Shown one piece after another: positions 1-9,619 of a DNA stretch of 64,000 bases. Positions within the stretch are counted from its first letter, which is position 1. Each line of letters opens with the position of its first letter. The notes beneath the pieces are model-generated. The model was not told where the DNA came from and did not search any database. It saw nothing but the letters and a program-made list of their open reading frames with translations. This DNA comes from Pseudomonas antarctica (GTDB lineage Bacteria > Pseudomonadota > Gammaproteobacteria > Pseudomonadales > Pseudomonadaceae), in the NCBI RefSeq assembly GCF_001647715.1, contig NZ_CP015600.1:3224001-3288000 (forward strand). Reading direction: 5' to 3'. The position numbers were made by a program, and so were the translations under genes.

Positions 1-3000
1 CGCGTCCTGCAATTGCTGGCGGTAACCGCTCTGGTCTTCATTCCAGATCAACAGGTCCACAACCAGGCCTTTTTGACGCCAATAAGCGTGGGCCTGAATC
101 ATCTTCTGGACCAATTCGAAGTTCTCCAGGCTTTTCACCTGCAAAAGCACGATAGGCAAGTCGCCGGAAATCGACTGCCCCCAAAGTCCCTGCTGGTTGC
201 GCCGATTGCTCATCAATACTGTGCTGTCAGGGCGCATTGCGGCGTTGGCATAAAGCAGCGAAGAGGCCATTTGTTCAAACAGGCGAGCGTCGGAGTGTGA
301 GGCGTTAAGCTGCCGCAACAGAACTTGACTGTGGGTCCAGGACAAATCGAAAACCCGATCAGCCAAGTGGCGGTCGCGGTATTTATTGATCAGCGAAATA
401 CAGCCGTCGCGGTTATCGGCCACGCCGGTCACCAGATCGATAGTAGCTTGCTGTCCTGCTTGCAGAGTGACGCGGCAGCGGATCGACACAATCGGATCAA
501 GTACCGCGCCTTGGCTTCCCGATAATTGCTCACACCCTGGCGCTAAAGCGGCAGGTGCTCTGAGGCTGAGTCCTCGACCGACAAAACGGGCGCGATCGGT
601 TTCATAGGAGATATTGTCGATATCCACCCCGTGGGCCGCCAGCAAGTGGCACATCCACGGCGTACTCTCAGTACTGGACCGAGGGCGACGACTGCAAACG
701 ATAGCTTGCAGCGGCAATAGCAATTCGGTCTGCACAAACAACTTGCTAAACGCGGGATGCATCGCGTCTGTGACGGGCGGGGCCAGCACGACTTCGGCGT
801 AGGTTGTGATCTCGAACTTTCGGGCAGAGGCGCCGCGATTGGTGATGTGTAGCCGACGTAACTCAATGTTGTCTTCTGGCGAAACGACGATTTCCATATG
901 GGAATCGTAATCCAGTTCTAGCGCGCGAAACTCTGCACGTGCATCGCTGAAAATGGCCTCTTGGCTTTCTGTTCGACGCAGTGTGGGTTGAAACGCAGCC
1001 GACCAGAATTCGCCTGTCGCGATGTCGCGCAAATAGCAAAAAGTACCCCAGTTATCTTGGGTCGTGTCCTCGTGCCAACGTGTCACCGCCATGTCATTTC
1101 GACGACTATAGCCACCGCCTGCACTGCTGAGCATCACGTGATAATTGCCGTTTGACAGCAGCTGAACAGCGGGGCGCTTGCTCCCAGGATGCGCAAATAA
1201 CCGCAAGGGGGTGTCCTGGCTCTGGGCGATGTCATCAAAGGCGGGTGGTTGTGCGGTTTGTAGGTAAGGCTCTGCAGCTTTGGGCACACGCTCTTGCAGC
1301 AACAGCAGGGCGGATTGCAACGTAGGGTCTGATTCGAACCGCCGCTGCATTGGCTGATTGAGCAGCACACTGGTCAGCGCCAGCAAACTCATTCCTTGAT
1401 GGTGGGCCATGAAAGATTGCACAAGGGCAAACCGCTGACCTCGTGGCAGTCGTGCTTCGGTGTAATCGACGGCCTCATAAAGCCCGTAACGACCGGCGGC
1501 GCCCTGATGAGCGAGACGCTGCAAGTTTTTGCAGGCGGCCTCAGCGTTGACCATCAGCGCCAGAGCACTGGCGTAAGGTGCGATCACTACGTCATCGCTC
1601 AGGCCGCGCTTGAGGCCAAGGGCCTGCACGCCAAACGCGCGATATTGGTAATTGAAGTGGGTATCGAAGGTGTAGTAACCCGACTCAGATACCCCCCAAG
1701 GAATGCCGAGGCTTTTGCCTTGTTCGATTTGTATGCTCACCGCGGCGCGGCAGGTCTGGTCGAGCAGGCTGCCCTCATAGTTGGGCATCACCAGCATCGG
1801 CATCAGGTATTCGAACATCGACCCTGACCAGGACATCAAGGTCGGCACGCCGGCATATTCCCCCAACAATCGCCCAAGCGTAAACCAGGCCCGCTGAGGA
1901 ATTTGGCCTTGAGCGATCACAACGAAGTTGGTCAGGCGTACCTCGGAAGCCAACAGGTCGTAGTAGCCGGAGTCCAATCGCCGTTCTTCAGCGTTGTAAC
2001 CGATGAAGAACAAATCACGTTTGCTGTCGTAGAGGAACGCAAAATTCATCTGGGCGAGGCTGCCGGTCAACTTGATCAGCCGGACTAGGACGTTTATGGT
2101 CTCGGACGCAGCATTACGCACCGCAGCAATACGAACATGGTGTTCGATGGGCCAGTCATCATTGTTGAGCTGTGCCAGCTCCCGCAACGTTTGACGCCGC
2201 GGTTCATGGCCGATCAGAGGGGCGGGAAGTTGATAGCGATCAAGCGCCGCGATCCAGTCGTCGCATTGAGCAGTGAACGCCTGCTGCCAGTAGGTGATAT
2301 CACCCTCGGTACTTGCCGGTGTTGCCGCGACTATGCTTCGCGCGTTCTGTAACAGGGTCAGCAAGGCAGGGGCGTCGGGTGTTTTGGCTACTTGCTTGAA
2401 TACCGCGTGCAACGGCTTGATCAGGTCGCTGGCTGCTGGTATTTCACCTAGTGTGTTCAAGGTATCGCGCAGGCCGTTGACAACTGAAAGGTCGAAGAGT
2501 GGTTTGTTCGGTACTTGCACCAAGCCTGCCCGTAAGGTCAGCAACAACCCAGCCAAGTTGCCACTGTCTACCGTCGAGATATAGTGCGGCCTCATTGGCA
2601 GCAGGGTCTGCGTGTCATACCAGTTGTAGAAGTGCTGCTGGTAACGTTCCAGTGCATTCATGCTGTCCAGTGAGGCGGATAGGCGCCGCAACAGGCGTTC
2701 TGTGCTCAAGTAACCAAAGTCGTGGGCTGCCAAGTGGGCGAGCAAGGCCATGCCCATATTCGTGGGGGAGGTTCGGTGGGCAACCGCTGGTTTAGGTTCT
2801 TCTTGAACATTGTCCGGGGGTAGCCAATTGTCCTGCGGCCCTACAAACTCATCAAAAAACGCCCATGTTCGACGCGCCAGCACACGCAAAAACCGCGACG
2901 TTTCAGGCGTAGGTTCAAAGGCTTCACGCTGTGGCTTGGCACTTAGTCGCCATGCGATCCATGGACCAATCAGCCACGCCAGCAGGAGCGGGGAAGCAAT

Positions 3001-5943
3001 CGCTAGCTTGACTGGGTCAGTCCATAAACCGGCGACTGCGGCCAACGCGAACAGGGGACCAAACCACATCTCGCGGTACAGCCCGCAAAGCCGATTCGCC
3101 GTTCTGCGCTCAACTTCTCGTGACGGTTGCCATTGCAACAGCAGCCGTCTGCTGAAAAGCATGCGCCACAGCGAGCGCGCAATGGCGCCTGCGCTGTAGT
3201 ACATCTCGAACGGCAGCCAACCGATGGAGGCACAGACTTGCGCGAGGTCTTGCGCCAGCCCATCGCCGAGGGCTTTCAGGTATTGCCTGTAAGGCACGTT
3301 CAGCGGAGGTTGCAGTACATCGGTGAGGGTTCTGAGCAGTGTCTGGATGACCAACAAACCGACCACCGTCAGCGTCCAAGCCAGGGGCTCACTGCTGGCA
3401 AACCAACCCCAGGCCAGCATTGACATCAACGCCAATGGTTCCAGGCTGCGACGCAGATTGTCGAGGATCTTCCAGCGCGCCATGACGCCCAGGCGATTGT
3501 TTGCCCATTCACCTTTTGCGTTACGTGCCCAAGGGAGAAGCCATGGGAGCAACTGCCAGTCACCGCGTATCCAGCGATGCCTACGTTTGACGTCGGCACT
3601 GTAATGAGAAGGGTACTGCTCATAAAGCTGCACATCGCTAAGCAAGCCTGAGCGTGCGTAACAGCCTTCGATCAAGTCGTGGCTGAGTATCTGGTTGTCC
3701 GGCAGACAGCCCTGTAGAGCGCATGTGAACGCGTCCACATCATAGATGCCCTTGCCTATGAAGGAGCCCTGGTGAAACAGGTCCTGGTAGATGTCCGATA
3801 CCGCACGTGTATAAGGGTCGACCCCACCATCAGTACCAAACAGGCGGGAATAGAGCGTGCGCGGTGTGCTTGCCAGGCTGATGCCTACGCGCGGCTGCAA
3901 TAGGGCGTAACCAGAGATGACATTTTCCTTGCAAGCATCAAACAAGGGGCGGCTTAACGGGTGCATCATTGCCGCCACGCATTGGCGGGCGACATCCTGT
4001 GGCAACAATGTGTCGGTATCGAGGGTTAGTACGTAACGCACCGACAGCAGGGGCCGTATGTCACCGACAATCGTCGTGAAGCATGCTTTACCAGTTCCGC
4101 GTATCAGCGCATTCAAATCGTTCAGCTTGCCACGTTTGCGTTCATGGCCCATCCACATCTGTTGACCGGGGTTCCAGCAACGCGGTCGATGAAACAGGAA
4201 AAAACGGTCGAGCACACTGTCACCGTACTTGACGTTGAGCTCAGTGATAGCCTGCGAGGCGAGTGTCAGCAGTTCTGCGTCCTGAGCCTCTACTTCTTGC
4301 GGCGCATCAAGAAAATCGGTGAGCAGGGCAAAAAACAGGTTGTCGTCTCGATTCGCCAAGTACCGAACCTCCAGGCCCTCCACCAGATCCTCGACATCGG
4401 CTCTCGTGGCGATGAGTGTCGGTATGGCAACCAGTGTGCGAGCTTCATCGGGAATACCGTGTGCGTAGTCCATCTTGGGCAAAATCGTGGGCATCAGGCT
4501 GAACGTCACCAACCAGTTGATCAGGCTGATTGCAAGGCGGCTGGTCATGATCAGGCACGGCACCGCAAGCAACGCCAACGCCCAGTCGGGCAAGCCGTCG
4601 CGACTGGCAGAGGCTAGCAACGGCAAGGCAAAGATCAGCGTGAGAATGCCGACCGGTGTCAGGTAGAACATCAATGGAGAGAACTGCAAAAGGCGTTTCC
4701 AGCGCTCAGCCAGTGGCACTTTTGCGGCGAGCTTTTGTTCAAGCACTCCCACGCCAGCGCCGATCAGGTAATAGCCGATGTGGCTATGCAGCGCGCTGTC
4801 CAGCGCTGCTGCGTGTGGCTGTCCAGATATGTCCACGACCGTTTGAGCGACCTGTATCTCTGAGTGCCGGCTGCGCCTGGCGAGCCGTTCGACAATGTGG
4901 CGATAGTTGTCACGGGTGGCAAAGTCCATGCACGAGTAAACGCCGGCAGGGTCCTGATTTAGGATCTCTTCCACGTGGCTCATCGATTCGACGAAATCGC
5001 GCCAATTGGTCGCCGTCAGCAAGCGCAGGCTGGCGATGCTGTTGCTGATAGACACTTGATCGGCAGACTGCTGCTGCGCGTCGAGTTGCACCTGACGTTC
5101 GGTATTGGAGCCGGTTTCACCGAGTATTTGCTCGATCCAGTTCAGAGGCAGTGCCAACGCGGCACTTTGGCCCTGCAAACGTCGGGCAAACTCGGCGACG
5201 AAAGCCGCGCTCAAGTGCGGCGCCGAATGCGCCATGTCGGCGACGGTCAGCACCACACTTTTCACATCGCGCTCGGAGATCTCGATCAACTGCTCGGCCC
5301 AGTGGTCAGCCACGTTTCGGTCGTCCCAATTGGACATGACCCGTGACGCCACCCGGCGCAGGTTTTCGATCAAGGCAAGGCGCACCATGATCGGGATTGC
5401 CCACAGCTCGCCCAGCGCCAGTGGCATGACGGTTTGATAGGCCACGATGAAGCGCCTGAGGCTGACCTCGTCGAATCGACCATCGCCATGGGAGATCGTC
5501 TCTAACGCAATGTCATAGACCCTGGGAAGGCCCGCAGAGGGGCCGTTGGTCAAGCGTGGTAATTCGCGGCTGTAGCCTTTGGGCAGGTGTTTTCTAGCGG
5601 TACGGATGTGATCGTCAATGAGGAAGTAGTTGTCCAGCAGCCATTCGGCGGCCGGGGTGACGCGGCGGTCGGACAACTGTGCCTGGGTCAGCGCATTGCA
5701 GCTTCTGCTGAGCAAGCTCTCATTGTCGTCCAGCCTGCCCAGCAACGCATCGTGTGACGACAAAGCACTGAGCTGGTGCTGTTTGGCCAGGGCGATTCCG
5801 TGGCTGGCCATCTGGTCTGCGTTGAACAGTTCGGACCGTAGAATCGGCTCGTAGGCAAACTTGAGGTGGGGGAACTTACCGCTTCGGGAAAAGGCAACCC
5901 ATCGAGAAAGGAACAACTTGGTGCGTATCCATTTGCTTGTCAT
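1..5943 (-). CDS. ndvB: Cyclic beta-1,2-glucan synthase, 3' end beyond window
   Basis: These are the first 1,981 codons of an NdvB/ChvB-family enzyme, an inner-membrane protein that builds periplasmic cyclic glucans from UDP-glucose. The ATG at 5943 follows an AGAGGAA ribosome site, and every part I translated (N-terminus, residues ~600-820, ~1362-1500 and the left edge) stays in one frame. The GT84 transferase shows LDTDT (first D is residue 642), SHDLIEG and, near residue 790, RRHRWIRGDWQ. The glycoamylase-like domain (PF10091) carries WGVSESGYY near residue 1416. The last visible residues, LLIWNEDQSGYRQ, enter the GH94-related region. Known family members are about 2,850 residues, so roughly 900 are missing here. 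It lies downstream of the kaiC-like/GGDEF operon on the same strand, 173 bp away, and may have its own promoter. The family assignment is firm; the exact glucan is inferred. Confidence 0.93.
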   Translation of the reverse strand, partial: MTSKWIRTKLFLSRWVAFSRSGKFPHLKFAYEPILRSELFNADQMASHGIALAKQHQLSALSSHDALLGRLDDNESLLSRSCNALTQAQLSDRRVTPAAEWLLDNYFLIDDHIRTARKHLPKGYSRELPRLTNGPSAGLPRVYDIALETISHGDGRFDEVSLRRFIVAYQTVMPLALGELWAIPIMVRLALIENLRRVASRVMSNWDDRNVADHWAEQLIEISERDVKSVVLTVADMAHSAPHLSAAFVAEFARRLQGQSAALALPLNWIEQILGETGSNTERQVQLDAQQQSADQVSISNSIASLRLLTATNWRDFVESMSHVEEILNQDPAGVYSCMDFATRDNYRHIVERLARRSRHSEIQVAQTVVDISGQPHAAALDSALHSHIGYYLIGAGVGVLEQKLAAKVPLAERWKRLLQFSPLMFYLTPVGILTLIFALPLLASASRDGLPDWALALLAVPCLIMTSRLAISLINWLVTFSLMPTILPKMDYAHGIPDEARTLVAIPTLIATRADVEDLVEGLEVRYLANRDDNLFFALLTDFLDAPQEVEAQDAELLTLASQAITELNVKYGDSVLDRFFLFHRPRCWNPGQQMWMGHERKRGKLNDLNALIRGTGKACFTTIVGDIRPLLSVRYVLTLDTDTLLPQDVARQCVAAMMHPLSRPLFDACKENVISGYALLQPRVGISLASTPRTLYSRLFGTDGGVDPYTRAVSDIYQDLFHQGSFIGKGIYDVDAFTCALQGCLPDNQILSHDLIEGCYARSGLLSDVQLYEQYPSHYSADVKRRHRWIRGDWQLLPWLLPWARNAKGEWANNRLGVMARWKILDNLRRSLEPLALMSMLAWGWFASSEPLAWTLTVVGLLVIQTLLRTLTDVLQPPLNVPYRQYLKALGDGLAQDLAQVCASIGWLPFEMYYSAGAIARSLWRMLFSRRLLLQWQPSREVERRTANRLCGLYREMWFGPLFALAAVAGLWTDPVKLAIASPLLLAWLIGPWIAWRLSAKPQREAFEPTPETSRFLRVLARRTWAFFDEFVGPQDNWLPPDNVQEEPKPAVAHRTSPTNMGMALLAHLAAHDFGYLSTERLLRRLSASLDSMNALERYQQHFYNWYDTQTLLPMRPHYISTVDSGNLAGLLLTLRAGLVQVPNKPLFDLSVVNGLRDTLNTLGEIPAASDLIKPLHAVFKQVAKTPDAPALLTLLQNARSIVAATPASTEGDITYWQQAFTAQCDDWIAALDRYQLPAPLIGHEPRRQTLRELAQLNNDDWPIEHHVRIAAVRNAASETINVLVRLIKLTGSLAQMNFAFLYDSKRDLFFIGYNAEERRLDSGYYDLLASEVRLTNFVVIAQGQIPQRAWFTLGRLLGEYAGVPTLMSWSGSMFEYLMPMLVMPNYEGSLLDQTCRAAVSIQIEQGKSLGIPWGVSESGYYTFDTHFNYQYRAFGVQALGLKRGLSDDVVIAPYASALALMVNAEAACKNLQRLAHQGAAGRYGLYEAVDYTEARLPRGQRFALVQSFMAHHQGMSLLALTSVLLNQPMQRRFESDPTLQSALLLLQERVPKAAEPYLQTAQPPAFDDIAQSQDTPLRLFAHPGSKRPAVQLLSNGNYHVMLSSAGGGYSRRNDMAVTRWHEDTTQDNWGTFCYLRDIATGEFWSAAFQPTLRRTESQEAIFSDARAEFRALELDYDSHMEIVVSPEDNIELRRLHITNRGASARKFEITTYAEVVLAPPVTDAMHPAFSKLFVQTELLLPLQAIVCSRRPRSSTESTPWMCHLLAAHGVDIDNISYETDRARFVGRGLSLRAPAALAPGCEQLSGSQGAVLDPIVSIRCRVTLQAGQQATIDLVTGVADNRDGCISLINKYRDRHLADRVFDLSWTHSQVLLRQLNASHSDARLFEQMASSLLYANAAMRPDSTVLMSNRRNQQGLWGQSISGDLPIVLLQVKSLENFELVQKMIQAHAYWRQKGLVVDLLIWNEDQSGYRQQLQDA

Positions 5944-6116
5944 ATTTCCTCTGTTCGCTCGCACGCCATCCAGCGGCTAGGGTGGGGCCGGACACTGGTA
6001 TGTGCCTCGGTGAGCACAGCTATTTGAGCAATAGCAGTGTGCAGACAGGACGCCAATGGGGTCTGTTCGCTGGCGAACATAGCGAAGGCCCTCGTTTGCC
6101 CCTGGTACTCCAAGCG

Positions 6117-7505
6117 CTATGACAACGGCAGGCGGACGGTGAAACAGCTACCTGTTCCCAATCCCTTGCTATGCGCAACAACGCTACCTCCATGGGCCTC
6201 GACCAATTCACGCACTACCGTCAAGCCAACCCCCAGGCCTTTTTGATTAACGCACACAGTGTGTTCGTCCTGAATAAACGGTTCGAATATGACCGGCAGG
6301 GCGTTCGCCGATATACCAATGCCGGTGTCTGAGACGTCAACCTGCGCCCATCTACCCGCGACCCGAAGCGATAGCTGGATGACGCCATTCGTGGGGGTGA
6401 ATTTTGAAGCGTTGCTCAGTAAGTTGGAGAACACTTGGGTGAGCCGTAGATGATCGCCGTCAACCCTGGCCGTTGTCGGTGCAACCTTGAGTTCAAGCGT
6501 CTGGGACCTGGCATTCATCGCCGGGGTGCAAATATCGACGGCTTGTTGAATCACTGCCGCGAGATCGAGGGCTTTACGCGTCAGGTGGAGCTTGCCCGTA
6601 CCGATTCGAGTGACATCGACCAGATCGTCTACCAGACGTGTCAGGTGTTCGATCTGTTTGTGGATAATCGCATGGAGCCTCGGTACGTCTCTTTGATCGC
6701 CACGTTCAAGCATTTCAGCGCTCAGGCTAAGTGGCGCCAAAGGAGTGCGAAGTTCATGAGCCACCATGGCTAGAATGAACTTCTCATGTTCCAGCGTGGC
6801 TTCGGCCAGTGTTTGCAAGTGTTGTGCTTTGAGTGCAGCGGTAACAAGTGCACCGTTGGCTTCGCGCATGTGCAACATGCGTTGTCTCAAACCGCGAGGG
6901 GGAGAGGAGGCGGCAGGTTTGTCCCTTTTAACGCGGTACATCGCGGCATCGGCACTATCAATCAGCGACTGTGAGTCTGTACCGTCGGCTGGGTAAAGGC
7001 TAATGCCTATACTGATGCTGATACGTAACTGTTGCTCACCGATGGCCTTGGGAGCGTTCAAAGTCGAGATGATCTTATCCGCCACCCTCAGGGCATCATC
7101 GCGAGAGGTGCAATGCGGGAGCATTATGACAAACTCATCGCCGCCATAACGAGCGACCGTGTCACCATCTTCAACGCACTGAGTCAGGCAGCCCGCCGTT
7201 TTGATTAGCAGTACGTCACCTATGTGATGGCCCAAAGTGTCGTTGATCAACTTTAAGTCGTTCAAATCCAAAAACAGTAAAGCGAAGCTGTGACCGCGAA
7301 GTTGAGCATCTTCAATAGCATGCTGAAGACGCGCCCGCAGTTCCCGACGATTAGGTAGGTTGGTCAGCTCATCTATGTTGGCGGCGCGGACGATCTCGTT
7401 CAGGGTATATTCGGCCGCTTGCACCTCGCTTTGAATCCGCAGCATACCCAGCACTAACTGCTCATTCGCTGCTATCAACTGTTGGGCGTCACGGGTATGC
7501 TTCAT
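6117..7505 (-). CDS. GGDEF-histidine kinase fusion protein
   Basis: This 462-aa cytosolic protein joins a diguanylate cyclase domain to a histidine kinase. RYGGDEF is at residues 119-125, so the active site is intact and c-di-GMP synthesis is plausible. The usual RxxD inhibitory site just upstream reads EDGD, so product inhibition may be lost. The HisKA H-box is MVAHELRTPL (H250), followed by an HATPase with DTGIGI and a GLGVGL G2 box. No transmembrane segment or input domain is visible apart from a short helical N-terminus, so the signal probably comes from a partner protein. I chose ATG 7505; an upstream TTG at 7520 is possible. It is the third gene of a minus-strand operon, 36 bp after the kaiC-like gene. 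Confidence 0.9.
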   Translation of the reverse strand: MKHTRDAQQLIAANEQLVLGMLRIQSEVQAAEYTLNEIVRAANIDELTNLPNRRELRARLQHAIEDAQLRGHSFALLFLDLNDLKLINDTLGHHIGDVLLIKTAGCLTQCVEDGDTVARYGGDEFVIMLPHCTSRDDALRVADKIISTLNAPKAIGEQQLRISISIGISLYPADGTDSQSLIDSADAAMYRVKRDKPAASSPPRGLRQRMLHMREANGALVTAALKAQHLQTLAEATLEHEKFILAMVAHELRTPLAPLSLSAEMLERGDQRDVPRLHAIIHKQIEHLTRLVDDLVDVTRIGTGKLHLTRKALDLAAVIQQAVDICTPAMNARSQTLELKVAPTTARVDGDHLRLTQVFSNLLSNASKFTPTNGVIQLSLRVAGRWAQVDVSDTGIGISANALPVIFEPFIQDEHTVCVNQKGLGVGLTVVRELVEAHGGSVVAHSKGLGTGSCFTVRLPLS

Positions 7506-7541
7506 GGCATATCTCAACAAGATTTAGTGGAAAGAACCTGA

Positions 7542-9008
7542 TCAATGACCCTTTTGTGTCGGCGGCGACATCAGTGAAGGTCGCCCACCCAGCAGTCCTT
7601 CGTGACTCTTCAAAGGGTGACCAACCACCATCCCCTCATCACTGATCTCGTAAAGTCGTAACTCATCGGAGTGAGCGCTGGCGCGCACTTTGACGACGGC
7701 CATGACTCGCATTAAACGACTGTCAATTTCGATATAACGCTGAACGATGATGGCATCCGTCATAAAGGCGGTGCCGTATGGGCTGAATCGCAGGTCGGTA
7801 TAGCGGTCTTCAAGCTCACACGTCATCAGTACGCTGACGCCTGCCTGGCTCAAGGCACTCACCAGGCACGAAAGCGATTCACGAAAATCGGCTCGAAACG
7901 TCGGTGCCAGGGCAAGTTCAAAACCGGAGAGCGAGTCGATGACAACGCGTGTGGCGCCAAGCCGCTCTATTTCACCGAGCAGCCGATGCACAATCTCATC
8001 TATGGACAGGTCAGACGCGTGGCTATCCACTACACCCACCCGGTCGCTTTCGATGAGCGTCAAGAGTTCAGGACTCTGCAAGCGGTTGGGACTTTGCTCG
8101 AAGACCGCAATGACGCCTTTCTCGCCCTGCTGTGCACCGCTGGCGAGGAAGCTCGCGGCCAAAATGGTTTTGCCAGAGCCGGAAGGTCCGGCGACCAATA
8201 GTGAGTAGCCCTGCGGCAGACCACCGCCCAGCATTTCATCCAGACCTGCGATACCTGTACCCAGGCGTGCGCGCGATGCAGGTTGGGCCGCTTTCGGCTT
8301 AACCGCGTTTTGCACGGGGGCGAAAACCTCTAAGCCCGTTTGATTGATCCGAAAAGTATGCAGCCCCGGCAAGCTTGGTTGCCCGCGCATTTTCATGATC
8401 TGCATTTGTCGAACCATAGAGTTGCGCTGCACACTCTGACCCATCCAAATCAGTCCATCTGCGACGGTAAAGATGGGATTACTTTCTGTTTGCGAAAAGT
8501 ATTCGCCAATCAGAAAGGTCGTTGCCTGCCAACTGGTCATCATCAACCCGAGCTGTTGAACAAATTGCGGGAGATTATTATTGGGATTGGCCTGAGTCTG
8601 GCTTGCCAGTACAACCGAGCGGAACGAATCCACAAAGATCAACCCCGGGCTATAGGTTTCGACTTCGCCGACGATGCGCCTGAGGACTTCGCCAAGGTCA
8701 CCGGCGAGCGTGTCCATAGAGAGGTTGATATAGCGAACCGAGTGATTGATCGCATGTGTTTGGAAGAATTGAAATTGCTGCTGGTAACGCAACATTTTCA
8801 GAGGCGGTTCGCCCAGGACTGTAAAGTAAAGGGCAGGGCGCTCCGCCGTGGCCAATGCAAACATCATTTGATGGGCTAACGTCGTCTTGCCGCTGCCTGG
8901 AGGCCCGGCAATGAGATTGAACGAGAATTCCGGCAGCCCGCCACCCAGCACTTCGTTGAACCCAGGCACGCCGGTAGATAGGCGTTTAATGTGAACGTTG
9001 GTACTCAT
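7542..9008 (-). CDS. KaiC-like double RecA ATPase
   Basis: This 488-aa protein has the tandem CI/CII RecA architecture of the circadian protein KaiC. Walker A motifs are GPPGSGKT (about 35-42) and GPSGSGKT (about 274-281). It differs from cyanobacterial KaiC at key places: the paired catalytic glutamates are GE in the first domain and EQ in the second, and the CII phospho-sites (S431/T432 in Synechococcus) align with A and F before the MTDAII segment. True KaiC autophosphorylation is therefore unlikely, and an ATP-dependent signalling or scaffold role is more probable. The start at 9008 overlaps the upstream stop as ATGA, which favours it over an upstream in-frame start at 9056. No kaiA or kaiB is present. 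Confidence 0.9.
   Translation of the reverse strand: MSTNVHIKRLSTGVPGFNEVLGGGLPEFSFNLIAGPPGSGKTTLAHQMMFALATAERPALYFTVLGEPPLKMLRYQQQFQFFQTHAINHSVRYINLSMDTLAGDLGEVLRRIVGEVETYSPGLIFVDSFRSVVLASQTQANPNNNLPQFVQQLGLMMTSWQATTFLIGEYFSQTESNPIFTVADGLIWMGQSVQRNSMVRQMQIMKMRGQPSLPGLHTFRINQTGLEVFAPVQNAVKPKAAQPASRARLGTGIAGLDEMLGGGLPQGYSLLVAGPSGSGKTILAASFLASGAQQGEKGVIAVFEQSPNRLQSPELLTLIESDRVGVVDSHASDLSIDEIVHRLLGEIERLGATRVVIDSLSGFELALAPTFRADFRESLSCLVSALSQAGVSVLMTCELEDRYTDLRFSPYGTAFMTDAIIVQRYIEIDSRLMRVMAVVKVRASAHSDELRLYEISDEGMVVGHPLKSHEGLLGGRPSLMSPPTQKGH
8831..8838 (+). other. KOPS octamer (left arm)
   Basis: GGGCAGGG on the plus strand points toward dif; it lies inside the KaiC-like gene. Confidence 0.5.
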
Positions 9009-9445
9009 GTGTCGTCGCCCTGTTGATCGTTGCGGGCCCTGGCACGGGCAGTGCAATCGCCCACCAGTTGCTCTGTGAGCGGGGGACCGATCAGAGAAGC
9101 CAACAACGTATAGAAAGTGTTGATCAGCACATCACCGAGTTGAAGCTCATCGGCGCTGCTTAGCTGGGCCAACATGACGCTTACAGACGAAGGGGTCATG
9201 GAGACATCTTCGTTCTTGTAAATCGATTCGAAACAGGGGTGCCTAGCCGCGCATAGATGCAGGCAGCGCCGGTAAAGTGCAGTGACTGCCACCGGTCCAA
9301 GAATCGGTGTGAGCACTGCACGTATTTCTTCCAGCGTCAGCGCTAACGCGTCCGTCAGTTGGCCAGCGTTTTCTCGACCCTTTCTAACTGACTTGAGCAT
9401 AGGTGCGCGGCGCCTTGGTTCATCACTTGACATGAGCTTGTTCAC
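9005..9445 (-). CDS. Unknown protein coupled to the KaiC-like gene
   Basis: I do not recognise this 146-aa protein. It has a basic N-terminus (RRRAPMLKSVRKGRE), then predicted helices including a segment LGPVAVTALYRRCLHLCAARH and a hydrophobic stretch FYTLLASLIGPPLTEQL. There is no signal peptide. The GTG at 9445 is used here; ATG 9433 is an alternative. Its TGA overlaps the KaiC-like ATG (ATGA), so the two are translationally coupled and may form a complex. It is the first gene of the operon with the KaiC-like ATPase and the GGDEF-kinase, and could be a sensor or adaptor, but nothing in the sequence proves it. Confidence 0.75.
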   Translation of the reverse strand: MNKLMSSDEPRRRAPMLKSVRKGRENAGQLTDALALTLEEIRAVLTPILGPVAVTALYRRCLHLCAARHPCFESIYKNEDVSMTPSSVSVMLAQLSSADELQLGDVLINTFYTLLASLIGPPLTEQLVGDCTARARARNDQQGDDT

Positions 9446-9619
9446 TCATCTGCACCAAACGGGTTAGTAAAAGGCCAGTGTATTTGCAGGCAAAAACCCC
9501 GCAGCCCGTATTCAGCTCGGAATAATGTCGATTAGCCAGTGCGTCGTCTGTCTGTTGGCGTACATAAGACAAGCGATAACTGTGGTCACCGGGACACGCG
9601 ATTAGCGAGACGCCGAAAC

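Noticed and set aside
8340..8879. Plus-strand frame over the KaiC-like gene
   Set aside because: It is a shadow frame of the conserved ATPase.
9005..9445. KaiB or KaiA identity for the 146-aa protein
   Set aside because: Its length, composition and motifs fit neither family.
9516..9522. TTCCGAG on the minus strand upstream of the KaiC operon as a sixth island box
   Set aside because: Only seven bases match and no TANNNT hexamer lies at the fixed 37-nt offset.
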